Positions 27,194 through 39,812 of a stretch of 64,000 bases of DNA are shown here, piece by piece. Source of the stretch: Salinarimonas ramus (lineage in GTDB: Bacteria > Pseudomonadota > Alphaproteobacteria > Rhizobiales > Beijerinckiaceae); contig NZ_BMMF01000012.1 in the NCBI RefSeq assembly GCF_014645695.1, forward strand, positions 62,001 to 126,000, in the 5' to 3' direction. Within the stretch, counting starts at the first letter, position 1. Each line of letters opens with the position of its first letter. The translations under genes were made by a program, and so were the position numbers. Below the pieces are notes generated by a model. That model searched no databases. It had not been told where the DNA came from and saw only the letters and a list, made by a program, of their open reading frames with translations.

Positions 27194-27455
27194 GGGGGAT
27201 ACCCTTCAGGAGCGCTGAGACCTCGATCCTTGCACGACTTCGGTGCCGGGCCAAGGAGCGAATCTATTCGGTATTGGGATATTGGAAGATTTGTTTTCGC
27301 GCCGCCTGCGCCGCCATGACACGTCGTTTTCGGCGGCGCCAATCGGCACGTGTCGCGCTCGGCGTATCACCGCAACGAAGCATCAACCATCGCTTTTCAA
27401 CATTTATTACGGCGCCGGCGCATACTTTCCCATCACCCGTCCCGGATGCGAGTTC

Positions 27456-29888
27456 ATGCGCCAGCTCTACCTCTGCATCGTCGAGCCTCACGACATCGCG
27501 CTCACGCTCCTGGCGCTCCTGGTCTGCGTGCTGTCCACGCTCACGGCGTTCCGGCTCTACCAGCGCGCTCGCGCGAGCAACCGGCGCACGGGTCTCCTCC
27601 TCGTCCTGGCGATGGGCCTCGTGGCTGGCCTCGGGACCTGGTCGACGCATTTCGTCGCGATGCTCGCCTATCGCCCGTTCGCGGCGGCGGATTACGGCAT
27701 CGGCGGGACGCTCGCGTCCCTCGCCGTCGCGATCGTCGTGATGGGCTGCGGCTCCGTCGTCGCCTTCGCCTCGGCGAGCGCGGTCGGCCGCCTCGCCGGC
27801 GGCGCGCTCGTCGGTGCCGGCGTCGCCGCGATGCACTATCTCGGCATGTCGGCGCTCGTCCTGCCGCTGCCGGTCGCCTACGATCCCGGTTTCGTCGCGG
27901 TCTCCGTGGTCGCGGGCTGCGTCCTCGGCGCGCTCGCCTTCGCGGGAGCCGGCGACGCGACGCGCCGTGCGCAGGTCCATATCGGCGCCGGCGGGCTCGC
28001 GGCGGCCATCGCGGCGATGCACTTCACAGGCATGGCCTCCATCGAGACGGCGAGCGTCGTCGATGCCGTCGCGGGTGCGCGCCATCCCAAGATCTTCTGG
28101 CTCGCGGCCGGCATCGTCGTCGCCATGCTGCTCGTTCTCGGCATCGGGCTCGCCGCGATCCTCGTCGACGCCCGCGCCCGGCGCGGGGAGGCGACGCGGC
28201 TTCGCGCCTTCGCCGACGCCGCCTTCGAGGGCCTCGTCGTCGCCGAGGGCGACGTCGTCGTGGACGCCAACGCCGCCGCCTGCGCGCTCACCGGCCGGAT
28301 GCTGGCGGAGATCCGCGGCACGCCGCTCTCGACCTTGCTGGGCCCCGCTCTCACCGAGCGCCTCGCGCAGGCCGCGGATGCGCAGACCGTGGAGGGGGCC
28401 CTGCGCGCGCCGGACGGCACGCGCATTCCCGTGACGGTGGCGCGACGCACGCTGGAATGCGAGTCGACCGGCCGCGTCGTCGTGGCTCTGCGCGACCTGC
28501 GCGAGCGCGAGGCCGCCTCCCAGCGCATCCGCTTCCTCGCGAGCCACGACGCGCTCACCGGCCTGCCCAACCGCGCCGCCTTCGCGGACGCGCTCCAGGA
28601 GGCGCTGGAAGAGGCCGACGCGGGCACGAGCGCGGGACCGATCGGCCAGGTCGCCGTCCTGTGCGTCGATCTCGACCACTTCAAGAGCGTCAACGACCTG
28701 CACGGCCACGCGGTCGGCGACGCCGTCCTCGTCGAGGCGGGGCGGCGCATGCGCCCGCTCCTGTCCGCGGGCGCGACCCTCGCGCGGCTGGGCGGCGACG
28801 AGTTCGCGATCGTTAAGCCTCTGCGTGACCGCGCCGCGGGCGAGGCCGTGGCGCTCGGTGAGCGGCTGCTCAAGGCTTTCGAGGGCGAGTTCGTGCTCGA
28901 CGGCGGCGTGCGCGCTCGCCCCGGCGCCAGCATCGGCTTGGCGATCTCCCCGGAGGACGGTACCGATCCGCAGCGCCTCCTCGCCAATGCCGACATGGCG
29001 CTCTACCGCGCGAAATCCGAAGGGCGCGGGCGCCTGCGCACCTTCGACGCGGCCATGGACGCGCGCCTGCGCGAGCGCTACGCGCTGGCCGCCGAGCTGC
29101 GCGAGGCCATCCCGCGCGGCGAGCTCTCCCTCCATTTCCAGCCGCAGATCGCCGCGCCCACGGGCGAGGTCGTCGGCTTCGAGGCGCTGGTGCGCTGGCA
29201 TCACCCCACCCGCGGGCTCGTCCCGCCCGCCGAGTTCATCCCGCTCGCCGAGGAGAACGGCCTCGTCCTCCAGCTCGGCGAATGGGTGCTGGCCCGCGCC
29301 TGCGCGGAGGCGGCGACGTGGGAGCGGCCCTACAAGGTGGCGGTGAACCTCTCGCCCGTGCAGTTCCAGTCCCACGACCTTCCCGAGACCGTCTGGGAGA
29401 TCCTCCTCGCGACCGGCCTCGCCCCGGCGCGGCTCGAGCTCGAGGTGACGGAGACCGCCATCATCGACGACATGGACCGGGCGCTCAACATCCTGCGCCG
29501 GCTCAAGAACCTCGGCGTCACCATCGCCATGGACGATTTCGGCACCGGGTACTCGTCGCTCGCGACGCTCCAGGCCTTCCCGTTCGACAAGATCAAGATC
29601 GACCGCTCCTTCGTCTCACGGCTGGAGAGCCAGCCGCAGGCGGCCTCGATCGTGCGCGCGGTGCTGGGCCTCGGGCGCAGCCTCGGCATGGGCGTCGTGG
29701 CGGAGGGCGTCGAGACGCACGCGCAGATGCGCTTCCTCTCGGCGGAATCCTGCGACGAGGTGCAGGGCTACCTGTTCGGCCGGCCGATGCCGGCGCGGGA
29801 CATTCCCGAGCTGCGCCGCGGGGGCGATGCGCTCGACGCGGCCGATGGGGGGAGCCGATCGGAGAAGCGAGCCGGCAACGCCGCCTGA
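27456..29888 (+). CDS. MHYT-PAS-GGDEF-EAL cyclic-di-GMP protein
   Basis: 810-residue membrane sensor that can make or break cyclic di-GMP. The N-terminal seven-helix MHYT domain (about 8-235) has the motif variants STHFVAM, MHYLGM and MHFTGM, thought to bind a metal and sense a diatomic gas. A PAS-like segment (about 245-345) leads to GGDEF (the motif GGDEF itself at about 446-450, intact) and EAL (FEALVRW, about 575-581, with DDFGTGYSS intact). No RxxD inhibitory site stands before GGDEF. The start at 27456 is chosen because the MHYT helix begins there; the frame stays open to 27243. It may control the exopolysaccharide locus downstream. Confidence 0.88.
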   Translation: MRQLYLCIVEPHDIALTLLALLVCVLSTLTAFRLYQRARASNRRTGLLLVLAMGLVAGLGTWSTHFVAMLAYRPFAAADYGIGGTLASLAVAIVVMGCGSVVAFASASAVGRLAGGALVGAGVAAMHYLGMSALVLPLPVAYDPGFVAVSVVAGCVLGALAFAGAGDATRRAQVHIGAGGLAAAIAAMHFTGMASIETASVVDAVAGARHPKIFWLAAGIVVAMLLVLGIGLAAILVDARARRGEATRLRAFADAAFEGLVVAEGDVVVDANAAACALTGRMLAEIRGTPLSTLLGPALTERLAQAADAQTVEGALRAPDGTRIPVTVARRTLECESTGRVVVALRDLREREAASQRIRFLASHDALTGLPNRAAFADALQEALEEADAGTSAGPIGQVAVLCVDLDHFKSVNDLHGHAVGDAVLVEAGRRMRPLLSAGATLARLGGDEFAIVKPLRDRAAGEAVALGERLLKAFEGEFVLDGGVRARPGASIGLAISPEDGTDPQRLLANADMALYRAKSEGRGRLRTFDAAMDARLRERYALAAELREAIPRGELSLHFQPQIAAPTGEVVGFEALVRWHHPTRGLVPPAEFIPLAEENGLVLQLGEWVLARACAEAATWERPYKVAVNLSPVQFQSHDLPETVWEILLATGLAPARLELEVTETAIIDDMDRALNILRRLKNLGVTIAMDDFGTGYSSLATLQAFPFDKIKIDRSFVSRLESQPQAASIVRAVLGLGRSLGMGVVAEGVETHAQMRFLSAESCDEVQGYLFGRPMPARDIPELRRGGDALDAADGGSRSEKRAGNAA

Positions 29889-29943
29889 AGCTGCAATCGG
29901 AAAGATGCGGCCATCGCCGCGCGATATCGCTTGCAAGGGCCGC

Positions 29944-29975
29944 GCTTCGCCGCAATTTTGCCCGTCGGGCGAAGC
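29944..29975 (+). terminator. Hairpin after the GGDEF-EAL gene
   Basis: GCTTCGCC (29944-29951) and GGCGAAGC (29968-29975) form an 8-bp stem with a 16-base loop, 56 bp after the stop of the GGDEF-EAL gene and about 98 bp before the CAP gene. No U tract follows on the + strand. Confidence 0.35.
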
Positions 29976-30072
29976 TTACACGGGCGGCCTCGGATCGCCC
30001 GAGGCATGAGCGGGGACGGCGTGCGGATGCGCTCCGGGTGGGCTGAGCGAAATCGGTGCGGAGGATGAACGA

Positions 30073-31548
30073 ATGAGTTTCCCCACGGCCCTGGAGCAGC
30101 TGTTCCTCGAGCTCGTCAACCAGGCGCGCGCCGACCCAGCCGGCGAGCTCGCGCGCTTCAACGCGCTCAACGACTCGCTTCTGCCCGGCCGGCAGGACAT
30201 GGGCAATCTGAACGAGGGGCTCTCGGCCGGCCGTATCTCCGCCGATCCGAAGCAGCCGCTCGCCTTCATCCCGACGCTGGGCGACGCGGCGCGCGGCCAC
30301 AGCTCCGACATGCTCCGCCAGAGCTACTTCGCCCATCAGGGCCTCGACGGGCGCTCGCCGAGCGAGCGTGGCTTCGCGGCGGGCTGGGATCGTGGCGCGA
30401 GCGGCTGGACCTTCGGCGAGAACATCGCCTTCTCCGGCAGCACCGCCCCCGGCTATGCCGAGCGGGTCGAGACGCTGATCGCGCACCATCTCGGCCTGTT
30501 CCAGTCCTCCGGCCACCGCGTCAACCTGATGAACCCGGACTTTTCTGAAACCGGTGTGGGCCAGGCCATGGGCGCCTACACGATCAACGGTGCCACCTAC
30601 GGCTCGAGCTCGCTCTTCACCCAGAAGTTCGCCGATGCGGGGCGCACCTACATCACCGGCGTGGTCATCGACGACCGCGACGGCGATCGCTTCTACGACA
30701 TCGGCGAGGGCAGGGGCGGCATCGAGATCGTCGCGACCGGCGCTGCCGGCGCGGTGGCGACGGCCACGTGGGATGCCGGCGGCTACACGCTTCAGGTGGC
30801 GCCGGGCACCTACACCGTGACCTTCTCCGGAACCGCGCTGGCGAGCCCCGTCGTGCGCACCGTCACCGTCGGCGCAGACAACGTGAAGGTCGACGTGCGC
30901 GTCCAAGACGCGGGCGCGCCGACGATCGGCGACGGCGGCCAGACCCCCGGCACCGGCGTGCCGGTCGCCGGCGACGGCACGCTGCGGCTCCTGCCCGGCA
31001 TGGAGCGCGTCGCCGGCACCGTGGGCCTCGACACGCTCGTCGTCGATGCCGGCCGCGGCGCGATCGTGGTCGACGTGCAGCCGGACGGGTCCGTGACCGT
31101 CGCCGTCGGCGGCGCGGCACCCGTCGTGCTCACCTCCGTCGAGCGCGTGCGCCTCGACGACGGCACGGTCGCCTTCGACGTCGACGGCGCCGCGGGCAAG
31201 GCGTACCGCCTCTACGAGGCCGCCTTCGACCGCACCCCCGACGAGGGCGGGCTCGGCTTCTGGATCGGCGTGTTCGACGCCGGCGCCTCGATCCAGGCGG
31301 TCGCCGCCGCCTTCGTCGGATCGGCGGAGTTCGCGAGCCTCTACGGCCAGGTCGACGACGCGGGCTTCGTCGACCTGCTCTACCGCAACATCCTCGACCG
31401 CGCCGGCGAGGCGGGGGGCACGGCCTACTGGATCTCCGAGCTCGCCGACGGCATGTCCCGCGGCGACGTCCTGGCCTCGTTCTCCGACGGCACCGAGAAC
31501 CGCGCGCGCACCGCCGACGCCATCGCCGACGGCATCTGGTACGTCTGA
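30073..31548 (+). CDS. Secreted CAP-domain protein with DUF4214 C terminus
   Basis: 491-residue protein without a classical signal peptide. Residues about 5-195 form a CAP/SCP (PR-1-like) domain (FLELVNQARADPAG, DMLRQSYFAHQGLDG, WTFGENIAFSG, SGHRVNLMNPDF); about 198-285 look like an SdrD/CNA-B beta domain (VVIDDRDGDRFYDIGEGRGG); about 374-475 form DUF4214 (YRLYEAAFDRTPDEGG and a second YRNILDRAGEAGGTAYW unit). The last residues are DGIWYV. The lack of a Sec signal, the acidic composition and the nearby type I exporter suggest type I secretion. CAP domains can bind lipids or have protease activity; the role here is unknown. Confidence 0.8.
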   Translation: MSFPTALEQLFLELVNQARADPAGELARFNALNDSLLPGRQDMGNLNEGLSAGRISADPKQPLAFIPTLGDAARGHSSDMLRQSYFAHQGLDGRSPSERGFAAGWDRGASGWTFGENIAFSGSTAPGYAERVETLIAHHLGLFQSSGHRVNLMNPDFSETGVGQAMGAYTINGATYGSSSLFTQKFADAGRTYITGVVIDDRDGDRFYDIGEGRGGIEIVATGAAGAVATATWDAGGYTLQVAPGTYTVTFSGTALASPVVRTVTVGADNVKVDVRVQDAGAPTIGDGGQTPGTGVPVAGDGTLRLLPGMERVAGTVGLDTLVVDAGRGAIVVDVQPDGSVTVAVGGAAPVVLTSVERVRLDDGTVAFDVDGAAGKAYRLYEAAFDRTPDEGGLGFWIGVFDAGASIQAVAAAFVGSAEFASLYGQVDDAGFVDLLYRNILDRAGEAGGTAYWISELADGMSRGDVLASFSDGTENRARTADAIADGIWYV

Positions 31549-31561
31549 GACGCGCGCGTCC

Positions 31562-32701
31562 CTATCGCGCGGCCCGCCGCCGCGCGATCGCATCCTCGAA
31601 AGCAGCCCGGTAGCCTTTGCCCAGCGCCTCGCCGGAGAACATGGCCTCGTAGCGTTCCAGCGCGCCGGCGCCGAGGCGCTCCGCAAGGCCGGGCTCGTCG
31701 GCGAGGCGGCGCATGGCGCCGGCGAGTGCCGGCGGATCCTCGGGCGGGACCACGAGGCCGCTCGCGTCGTGCGCGACGACGAAGCTCGTGCCCGTGCCGA
31801 TCTCTGTCGAGATCGCCGGCTTGCCCGCCATGGCGGCCTCCACCAGCACCATGCCGAAGGCTTCCGAACGCAGATGCGAGGGCAGCACCAGCGCGCGCGC
31901 GGCCGAGAGGAGCGCGTGCTTCTCGGCGTCGGTGACGAAGCCGGCGAAGCGCACGTCCGCGCCGGTCTCGTGCGCGATGGATTCGAGCCGCTGGCGCTCC
32001 GGCCCGTCGCCGGCGACGACCACGGTCGTGCCCGCCTGCGCCGCCGCGCGGACCAGGAACTCGACGCCCTTGTAGTAGCGCAGCACGCCCAGGAAGAGGA
32101 AGAACGGCCGCCCCTCGAGACTCAGCCGCGCGAGGACGCGCGCGTCCGCCTCGGGCGCTTGCGCCGGGCGCACGATGCCCAGCGGCACGACGCGCACCCG
32201 CGGCGCGACCTCGGGCACCGACAGGATCGGGCTCGTCGCGGCATAGGACGGCGCGTTGGCGACGATCACGTCCGCATGGCGCAGATGCCGGCGCATCAGC
32301 GGCGCGTAGAGGCGTCCGAGGGTGCGCTGGCGCACGATGTCGGAGATGTAGGTGAGGACGACCGGGCGATCGCGTCGGCCGAGCACGCCCATCAGGTCGG
32401 CGAAGGGCCAGGGGTGGAGGTAGTGCACCACGTCCGCCTTCGCCGCGAGCGCCCGAAAGCGAATCAGCGCTTCCGGCCCTCCGAGATCGCAGGAGGCGGG
32501 CGCCGCATAGGAGCGCGCGCGCACCACCGTCGCCTCGTCCATCCGGATCGTCGTCGGCCGCGGGTCGGGTGAGAGCGTGAAGATCGTGCTCTCGACCCCG
32601 AGCGGCGCCGTCGCTCGGCAGATCTGGCGGATCGCCTCCTGCAGCCCGCCGGGCGGATCGGGAAAGTAGGTGCGGTAGACGTGGAGGACGTTGAGCGTCA
32701 T
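31562..32701 (-). CDS. GT4-family glycosyltransferase
   Basis: 379-residue GT-B fold transferase. The N terminus NVLHVYRTYFPDPPGGLQEAI has the Gly-rich acceptor loop, and the C-terminal half holds FLGVLRYYKGVEFLV and the E-x7-E type segment SEAFGMVLVEAAMAGKPAI that binds the sugar nucleotide. It likely adds a mannosyl-type or rhamnosyl residue to the local polysaccharide, given that it is the last gene after gmd and rmd on this strand. The donor is inferred only. Confidence 0.83.
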   Translation of the reverse strand: MTLNVLHVYRTYFPDPPGGLQEAIRQICRATAPLGVESTIFTLSPDPRPTTIRMDEATVVRARSYAAPASCDLGGPEALIRFRALAAKADVVHYLHPWPFADLMGVLGRRDRPVVLTYISDIVRQRTLGRLYAPLMRRHLRHADVIVANAPSYAATSPILSVPEVAPRVRVVPLGIVRPAQAPEADARVLARLSLEGRPFFLFLGVLRYYKGVEFLVRAAAQAGTTVVVAGDGPERQRLESIAHETGADVRFAGFVTDAEKHALLSAARALVLPSHLRSEAFGMVLVEAAMAGKPAISTEIGTGTSFVVAHDASGLVVPPEDPPALAGAMRRLADEPGLAERLGAGALERYEAMFSGEALGKGYRAAFEDAIARRRAAR

Positions 32702-32723
32702 CGGCGCGGGTTCGCTCGCGCGC

Positions 32724-33631
32724 TCAGGCTGCCGTGCCGAGCATCCAGGCGATCGTCTCCTCGATCGGCCGAGGATCGAAGCCGCCGAGGACGCTGGACA
32801 GCCGCGTGCGGTCGCCGACGAGGACCGGGATGTCGCGAGCGCGCACGAAGCGCGGGTCGACCTCGACGCGGATGTCGTGGCCGGTCACGTCCCGGCAGAT
32901 CGCGATGACGTCGTCGAGGCTGCGATCGACGCCGCTGCAGACGTTGAGCGTCTCGCCCACGGGCGCGACGGCGAGGAGGCGGCGATAGGCGTCGACCACG
33001 TCCCGCACGTCCGAGAAGTCGCGCCGAACGTCGGTGTTGCCGAGCGAGATCGTCTCGGCCCGGCGCGCGAAATGCGCCACGATCTTCGGCACGAGAAAGC
33101 GCTCGGACTGGCCGACGCCCGTGTAGTTGAAGGGGCGCACGAGCACGATGGGCAGCCGGTCGGCATAGGTCCGGCACAGGTGCTCCATGGCGACCTTGGA
33201 CACGCCGTAATCGTTGGCCGGCCGCACGGGGCTCGTCTCCGCGAGCGGCGTGCCCTCGCCCGCGCCGTAGACGTTGGCGCTCGAGGCCACGAGCACGCAG
33301 GCCGCGTCCCCGGCTTCGGCGACGAGCGCCTCGAGCAGGCGGCGCGTGCCGATGACGTTCGTGCGGTAGTAGGCCTCCGCGTCGCCCTCCGCCACGAAGG
33401 CGATGGCGGCGAGGTGGACGACGTTGGTCGGGCGCGCCTCGGCGACGAGGCCGCGCAGGGCCTCCTCGTCCATCAGATCGGCGGGGCGGTAGGCGACGCC
33501 GTCCTCGAAGCCGGCATCCGGAGAGGCGCCGGTGGCGAAGACCTCGTGCCCGTCGGCGCGCAGCGCACGCACGAGGTGGCGACCGGTGAATCCGGTCGCC
33601 CCGGTGACGAGGGTGCGCGGCGCTACCGCCA

Positions 33632-33632
<1 letters not shown>
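32724..33632 (-). CDS. rmd: GDP-6-deoxy-D-mannose reductase-like epimerase/reductase
   Basis: Short-chain dehydrogenase of the extended type, 302 residues. NAD(P)-binding GATGFTGRHL is at residues about 10-19, SSANVYG and the catalytic pair in YGVSKVAMEH are present. Its start overlaps the stop of gmd by one base, so it should reduce the Gmd product GDP-4-keto-6-deoxy-mannose to GDP-D-rhamnose. A fucose-type synthase (Fcl) acting on the same substrate is the main alternative. The start at 33632 gives the family N terminus. Confidence 0.78.
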
Positions 33633-36141
<2,509 letters not shown>

Positions 36142-36223
36142 GTGTCGTCTCCGGTGGTCTCGTATCGTGCCGCTGCTGGATCGTGCGCAGCGCGGCGTGC
36201 GCGTCGGCTCGGCTCGTGTCGCG

Positions 36224-37963
36224 TCAGGCGGACGCCGCCGGCGCCTGCGGCGAACGGAAAGCACTCACATTCGAATTGGGCGCCTGCATGGCGGCGAACA
36301 CGACCTCGGGACGGTCGAACTTGGCCACGGCGCCGTCGACCAGGACGAGGACCTTGTCGACGACCGACAGGAGCGAGGTGCGGTGGCTGATCACCACCAC
36401 GGTACGACCCGCCTGCTTGGCGTTGGTGATCGCTGCGGCGAGCGCCTTCTCGCCCTCCTGGTCGAGGCTCGAGTTCGGCTCGTCGAGCACGATGATCTTC
36501 GGATCGCCGTAGACCGCGCGGGCGAGAGCGACCCGCTGGCGCTGGCCGCCGGAGAGCGAGCGGCCGCCGTCGCCGACCATCGTCTCGTAGCCGTCGGGCA
36601 GGCGCAGGATCATCTCGTGCGCGCCGGCGATCTGCGCGGCCTCGATGACCTTGTGAGGGTCGAGCTCGCCGAAGCGGGAGATGTTCTCGGCGATGGTGCC
36701 GCCGAAAAGCTCGACCTCTTGCGGCAGGTAGCCGATATGCGGACCGAGCTCCTCGGGGTCCCAATGCTCGATCTCCGCGCCGTCGATGCGCACGTCGCCC
36801 GCCGCCGCCGTCCACACGCCGACGAGGGCGCGCGCGAGGGTCGACTTGCCGGCGCCCGAGGCGCCGACGACGGCGATGACCTCACCCGGCGCGAAGCGTG
36901 CGCTCACGCCCTTGAGCGTGGGCACGTTGGAGCCGGGAGGTGCCACGACGAGCCGCTCCATCGTCAGCTCGCCCTGCGGCGCGGGCAGCGACATGCGCTC
37001 CTTGTCCGTGGGGATGGCGGAGAGCAGCGTCTTGATGCGGCCATAGGCGGCGCGGGCGGTGACGAACTGCTTCCACTGACCGACGGCGGCTTCCACGGGC
37101 GCGAGGGCGCGACCCATGATGATCGAGGCCGCGATCATCGTCCCGGCGCTGATGTCGCCGAGGATGACGAGGTAGGCGCCGACGCCCAGGATCGCCACCT
37201 GGAGCGACATGCGCACGGCCTTGAAGCTGCCCATGACGGCACCCGCGCGATCGCTCGCGACCGCCTGGAGCGAGAGCGTGTCGAGGTGCAGGTCGTGCCA
37301 GCGGCCGAGCACGGCGCGGGCCATGCCCATCGCGTGGACGGCCTCGGCGTTGCGCAGGCTCGAGGAGACGTACTGGTTCGCCGCCACCGACGCCGAGGAG
37401 GCCTCGCCCAGCGCCTTGCGGGTGAGGAGCTCGTTCATGACGGCGAGCGTGAAGATGATCAGCGCGCCCACGAGAGCGACGATGCCGATCCAGAAGTGCA
37501 TCAGGAAGCAGACGGCGATGAAGATCGGCACCCACGGCGCGTCGCAGAAGGCGATGACGCCGGCGCCGGTGATGAACTCGCGCAGCGAATCGACGTCGCG
37601 CGGCGCCTGGCTGTAGCTCTGCCCGGGCATGCGCACGTAGCCGCGGAAGGCGGTGTTCACGACGTTTCCGGCGAGCAGCGAATCGAACAGCACGCCCGTG
37701 CGCACGAGGATGCGCGAACGCACGATCTCCAGCATCGCGTAGACGGCGAGGAGGCCGATGGCGAGGCCGGTGATGACGAGCAGCGTCACCTCGCTGCGGC
37801 TCGCGAGCACGCGGTCGTAGACCTGCAGCATGTAGAGCGGACCGACGAAGACCAGCAGGTTCAAGAAGAAGCTGAAGATCAACACCGCGACCACGTTACC
37901 ACGACAGCGGGCGATGGCGGACTTCAATACCGCGAGTCCGTCGTTCGTCACCTGCTTCTTCAT
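36224..37963 (-). CDS. Type I secretion ABC transporter, PrtD family
   Basis: 579-residue exporter with an N-terminal six-helix ABC transmembrane domain (about 20-310) and a C-terminal ATPase. Walker A GASGAGKST (about 370), signature SLSGGQRQRVALARAV, Walker B IIVLDEPNSSLD and the His in ISHRTS are intact. There is no N-terminal C39 peptidase domain, so the cargo should have an uncleaved C-terminal signal. The DUF4214 proteins in this window are the best cargo candidates. The gap of 85 bp before it holds a small hairpin (37994-38011). Confidence 0.9.
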   Translation of the reverse strand: MKKQVTNDGLAVLKSAIARCRGNVVAVLIFSFFLNLLVFVGPLYMLQVYDRVLASRSEVTLLVITGLAIGLLAVYAMLEIVRSRILVRTGVLFDSLLAGNVVNTAFRGYVRMPGQSYSQAPRDVDSLREFITGAGVIAFCDAPWVPIFIAVCFLMHFWIGIVALVGALIIFTLAVMNELLTRKALGEASSASVAANQYVSSSLRNAEAVHAMGMARAVLGRWHDLHLDTLSLQAVASDRAGAVMGSFKAVRMSLQVAILGVGAYLVILGDISAGTMIAASIIMGRALAPVEAAVGQWKQFVTARAAYGRIKTLLSAIPTDKERMSLPAPQGELTMERLVVAPPGSNVPTLKGVSARFAPGEVIAVVGASGAGKSTLARALVGVWTAAAGDVRIDGAEIEHWDPEELGPHIGYLPQEVELFGGTIAENISRFGELDPHKVIEAAQIAGAHEMILRLPDGYETMVGDGGRSLSGGQRQRVALARAVYGDPKIIVLDEPNSSLDQEGEKALAAAITNAKQAGRTVVVISHRTSLLSVVDKVLVLVDGAVAKFDRPEVVFAAMQAPNSNVSAFRSPQAPAASA

Positions 37964-37993
37964 GTCCCCAACCCTTCGACCGGCACCGGGGCT

Positions 37994-38011
37994 TCCACCT
38001 TTCGAGGTGGA
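37994..38011 (-). other. Short hairpin upstream of the exporter gene
   Basis: TCCACCT and AGGTGGA form a 7-bp stem; the loop is TTCG on the + strand (CGAA on the transcribed minus strand). It lies between the 552-residue protein gene and the ABC exporter gene and may attenuate read-through. Confidence 0.4.
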
Positions 38012-38048
38012 TCCGGGCCCTGCACGCGCGCGGTGCCTCGCGCTCTAT

Positions 38049-39707
38049 TCAGGCGATTGTATGGTAGCTGTCGTTGAGCCAGATGACCGACCCGTCGACG
38101 CCCACGATCTTCACGTCGGTCCCGACGACCTCGACGTCCTTGAGCCAGCCGACCAGGCTGCTCCCGCCGTCGACCACGAGAAGGTCCTCGCCGAAGTCGA
38201 AATGATCGATGCGCGCCTCGCCGCCCGTGAACAGAAGAACGTCGATGACGCCCTTCATGAAGGCGTGCTGCGAGGTGTCGAACGACGCGTCGTGGAACGT
38301 GATGTTCATCAGCGGCGGCGCCGGGTTCGGAGCCGCGACGGGACCCTCGGGCAGGTCCGTGCCGAGGTCGCCCGGGGCGCCGTCCTCGAGGAGGCCGTCG
38401 GAGCCCGCGCCGAGATCGTCCGCGATGACGTCGAGGACGACCTCGCCGCCGGCCTTCGCCTTGCCCTTGCCGGTCTCGAGCATGTCGAGGGAGGCGAGCG
38501 CGATGACGATGGGCTTGTCGGAGCCGATGAGGTTGGGCGCCTTGGCGGCGTCGAAATCGCCGTCGAGCTTCACCACGGTGATGGAATCCGCCACCTTGCG
38601 CGTGACGTCGGCGAGCGCGGGCCCGCGCTCCGTCGTCGTGCCGCCCTCGGAGGAGGGAGGCGGCGTCGAGCCGGCGCTCTCGCTGCGGCTCGCGGCCGAA
38701 CGCGTCGCCGCGGTCTCGCCGCCGGCCGCTTCCGCCGGGCGGCGCGGCTCCGGGGTGGCCTCGGCGCCGGCCTCGTCGGCGTGGACGGTCGCCGTGTGCG
38801 TGCTGTCGACGGCGATGCCGGCCTCGGCCGGCCGCTCCGCGACGACGGCGTGGCCGCGCGTCTCGACGCCGACCGTGGCGTCGGAGAGATTGGGAAGATC
38901 GACCAGCGCGACAGCGTCCACCTCGCCGCCCTCGGGCGCGTCGGCGACCTGCGCGTCCGCCCCGTCGTCGCGGCTGCGCAACGGCTCGCCCTCGGCGTCA
39001 ACCCGCACGGCGGAGGCGACGCTCGGGTCGGCGATGACGTCGGTGGATGCGCTCGCCACGGAGACGTCGGCCGACGTCTCCGTCGGCTCGGCCAGCGTCG
39101 TCGCGATGATCGCAGCCGCGACCGCGCCGAACACGACGCCCCCGGCGAAGGTCGCCGGCGCATTGCCGTCGCGGTTCAGCACGCGCCAGAAGAGCGCGAC
39201 GAAGCCGTCGTGCGCCGCCGTCTCGGCGACCTCCTCGCGGGACTGCGCCTCGGCCGCCTGGGCCTGCTCGACGCTGCGCGCCACCTCTGCGAGGACGACG
39301 GCCGCCGCCACGAAGGCGGTGAGCACGGAACGCGGGTGGATGACGACGTTGGAGCCCGCGCTCTTGCGCGGCAGGGCGAGCGGCGCGCCGTCGAGCATGC
39401 CGTCCGCGACGGCGCGGAAGTCGCGCCCGCGATAGGTCGCGCCCGTCGCGGCGTTGGCGACGATCAGCTCGCCGTCGATTCGCGCGATGTGGACTACGAC
39501 CTCGGACGTGTCCATCTGCTCGAACACGGCCCATGGATCGCCCTCGTCGGACACGCCCGTGGCGAGCGCGACGCTCAGCCCCGCTTCCGCGAGGCGATCG
39601 CGGACGCGGTAGAGCTCTGCGATCTCCTGAGTCTTCCAGTCGCGCACCTGCGCTTCGGCCGCTTCGCGCGCACGCTTGCGCTCGGCAAACTGGAACATCA
39701 CCGGCAT
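38049..39707 (-). CDS. Unknown protein linked to the type I exporter
   Basis: 552 residues, not recognised. The N terminus (about 5-45) is charged and helical, followed by a small domain (about 46-115); hydrophobic segments lie at about 128-144 and 186-206, then a long acidic Ala/Asp/Glu/Ser-rich region (about 207-400). The C-terminal 100 residues resemble a beta-rich cell-surface end (MNITFHDASFDTSQHAFMKG, HFDFGEDLLVV, IVGVDGSVIWLN). Start at 39707 is preferred to one 21 codons upstream that lacks support. It lies directly upstream of the exporter pair and downstream of a SapC-like gene on one strand, so a role in the same export or surface system is likely. Confidence 0.65.
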   Translation of the reverse strand: MPVMFQFAERKRAREAAEAQVRDWKTQEIAELYRVRDRLAEAGLSVALATGVSDEGDPWAVFEQMDTSEVVVHIARIDGELIVANAATGATYRGRDFRAVADGMLDGAPLALPRKSAGSNVVIHPRSVLTAFVAAAVVLAEVARSVEQAQAAEAQSREEVAETAAHDGFVALFWRVLNRDGNAPATFAGGVVFGAVAAAIIATTLAEPTETSADVSVASASTDVIADPSVASAVRVDAEGEPLRSRDDGADAQVADAPEGGEVDAVALVDLPNLSDATVGVETRGHAVVAERPAEAGIAVDSTHTATVHADEAGAEATPEPRRPAEAAGGETAATRSAASRSESAGSTPPPSSEGGTTTERGPALADVTRKVADSITVVKLDGDFDAAKAPNLIGSDKPIVIALASLDMLETGKGKAKAGGEVVLDVIADDLGAGSDGLLEDGAPGDLGTDLPEGPVAAPNPAPPLMNITFHDASFDTSQHAFMKGVIDVLLFTGGEARIDHFDFGEDLLVVDGGSSLVGWLKDVEVVGTDVKIVGVDGSVIWLNDSYHTIA

Positions 39708-39812
39708 CTTGGATCGGCCCCCTCGATCGCAACGCGACCGTATGCGGAAATCACACGAATGATACACCACACCGGCGCAACAAGCCAGTGGCCGTCCACA
39801 TTCGTTTGGGCG

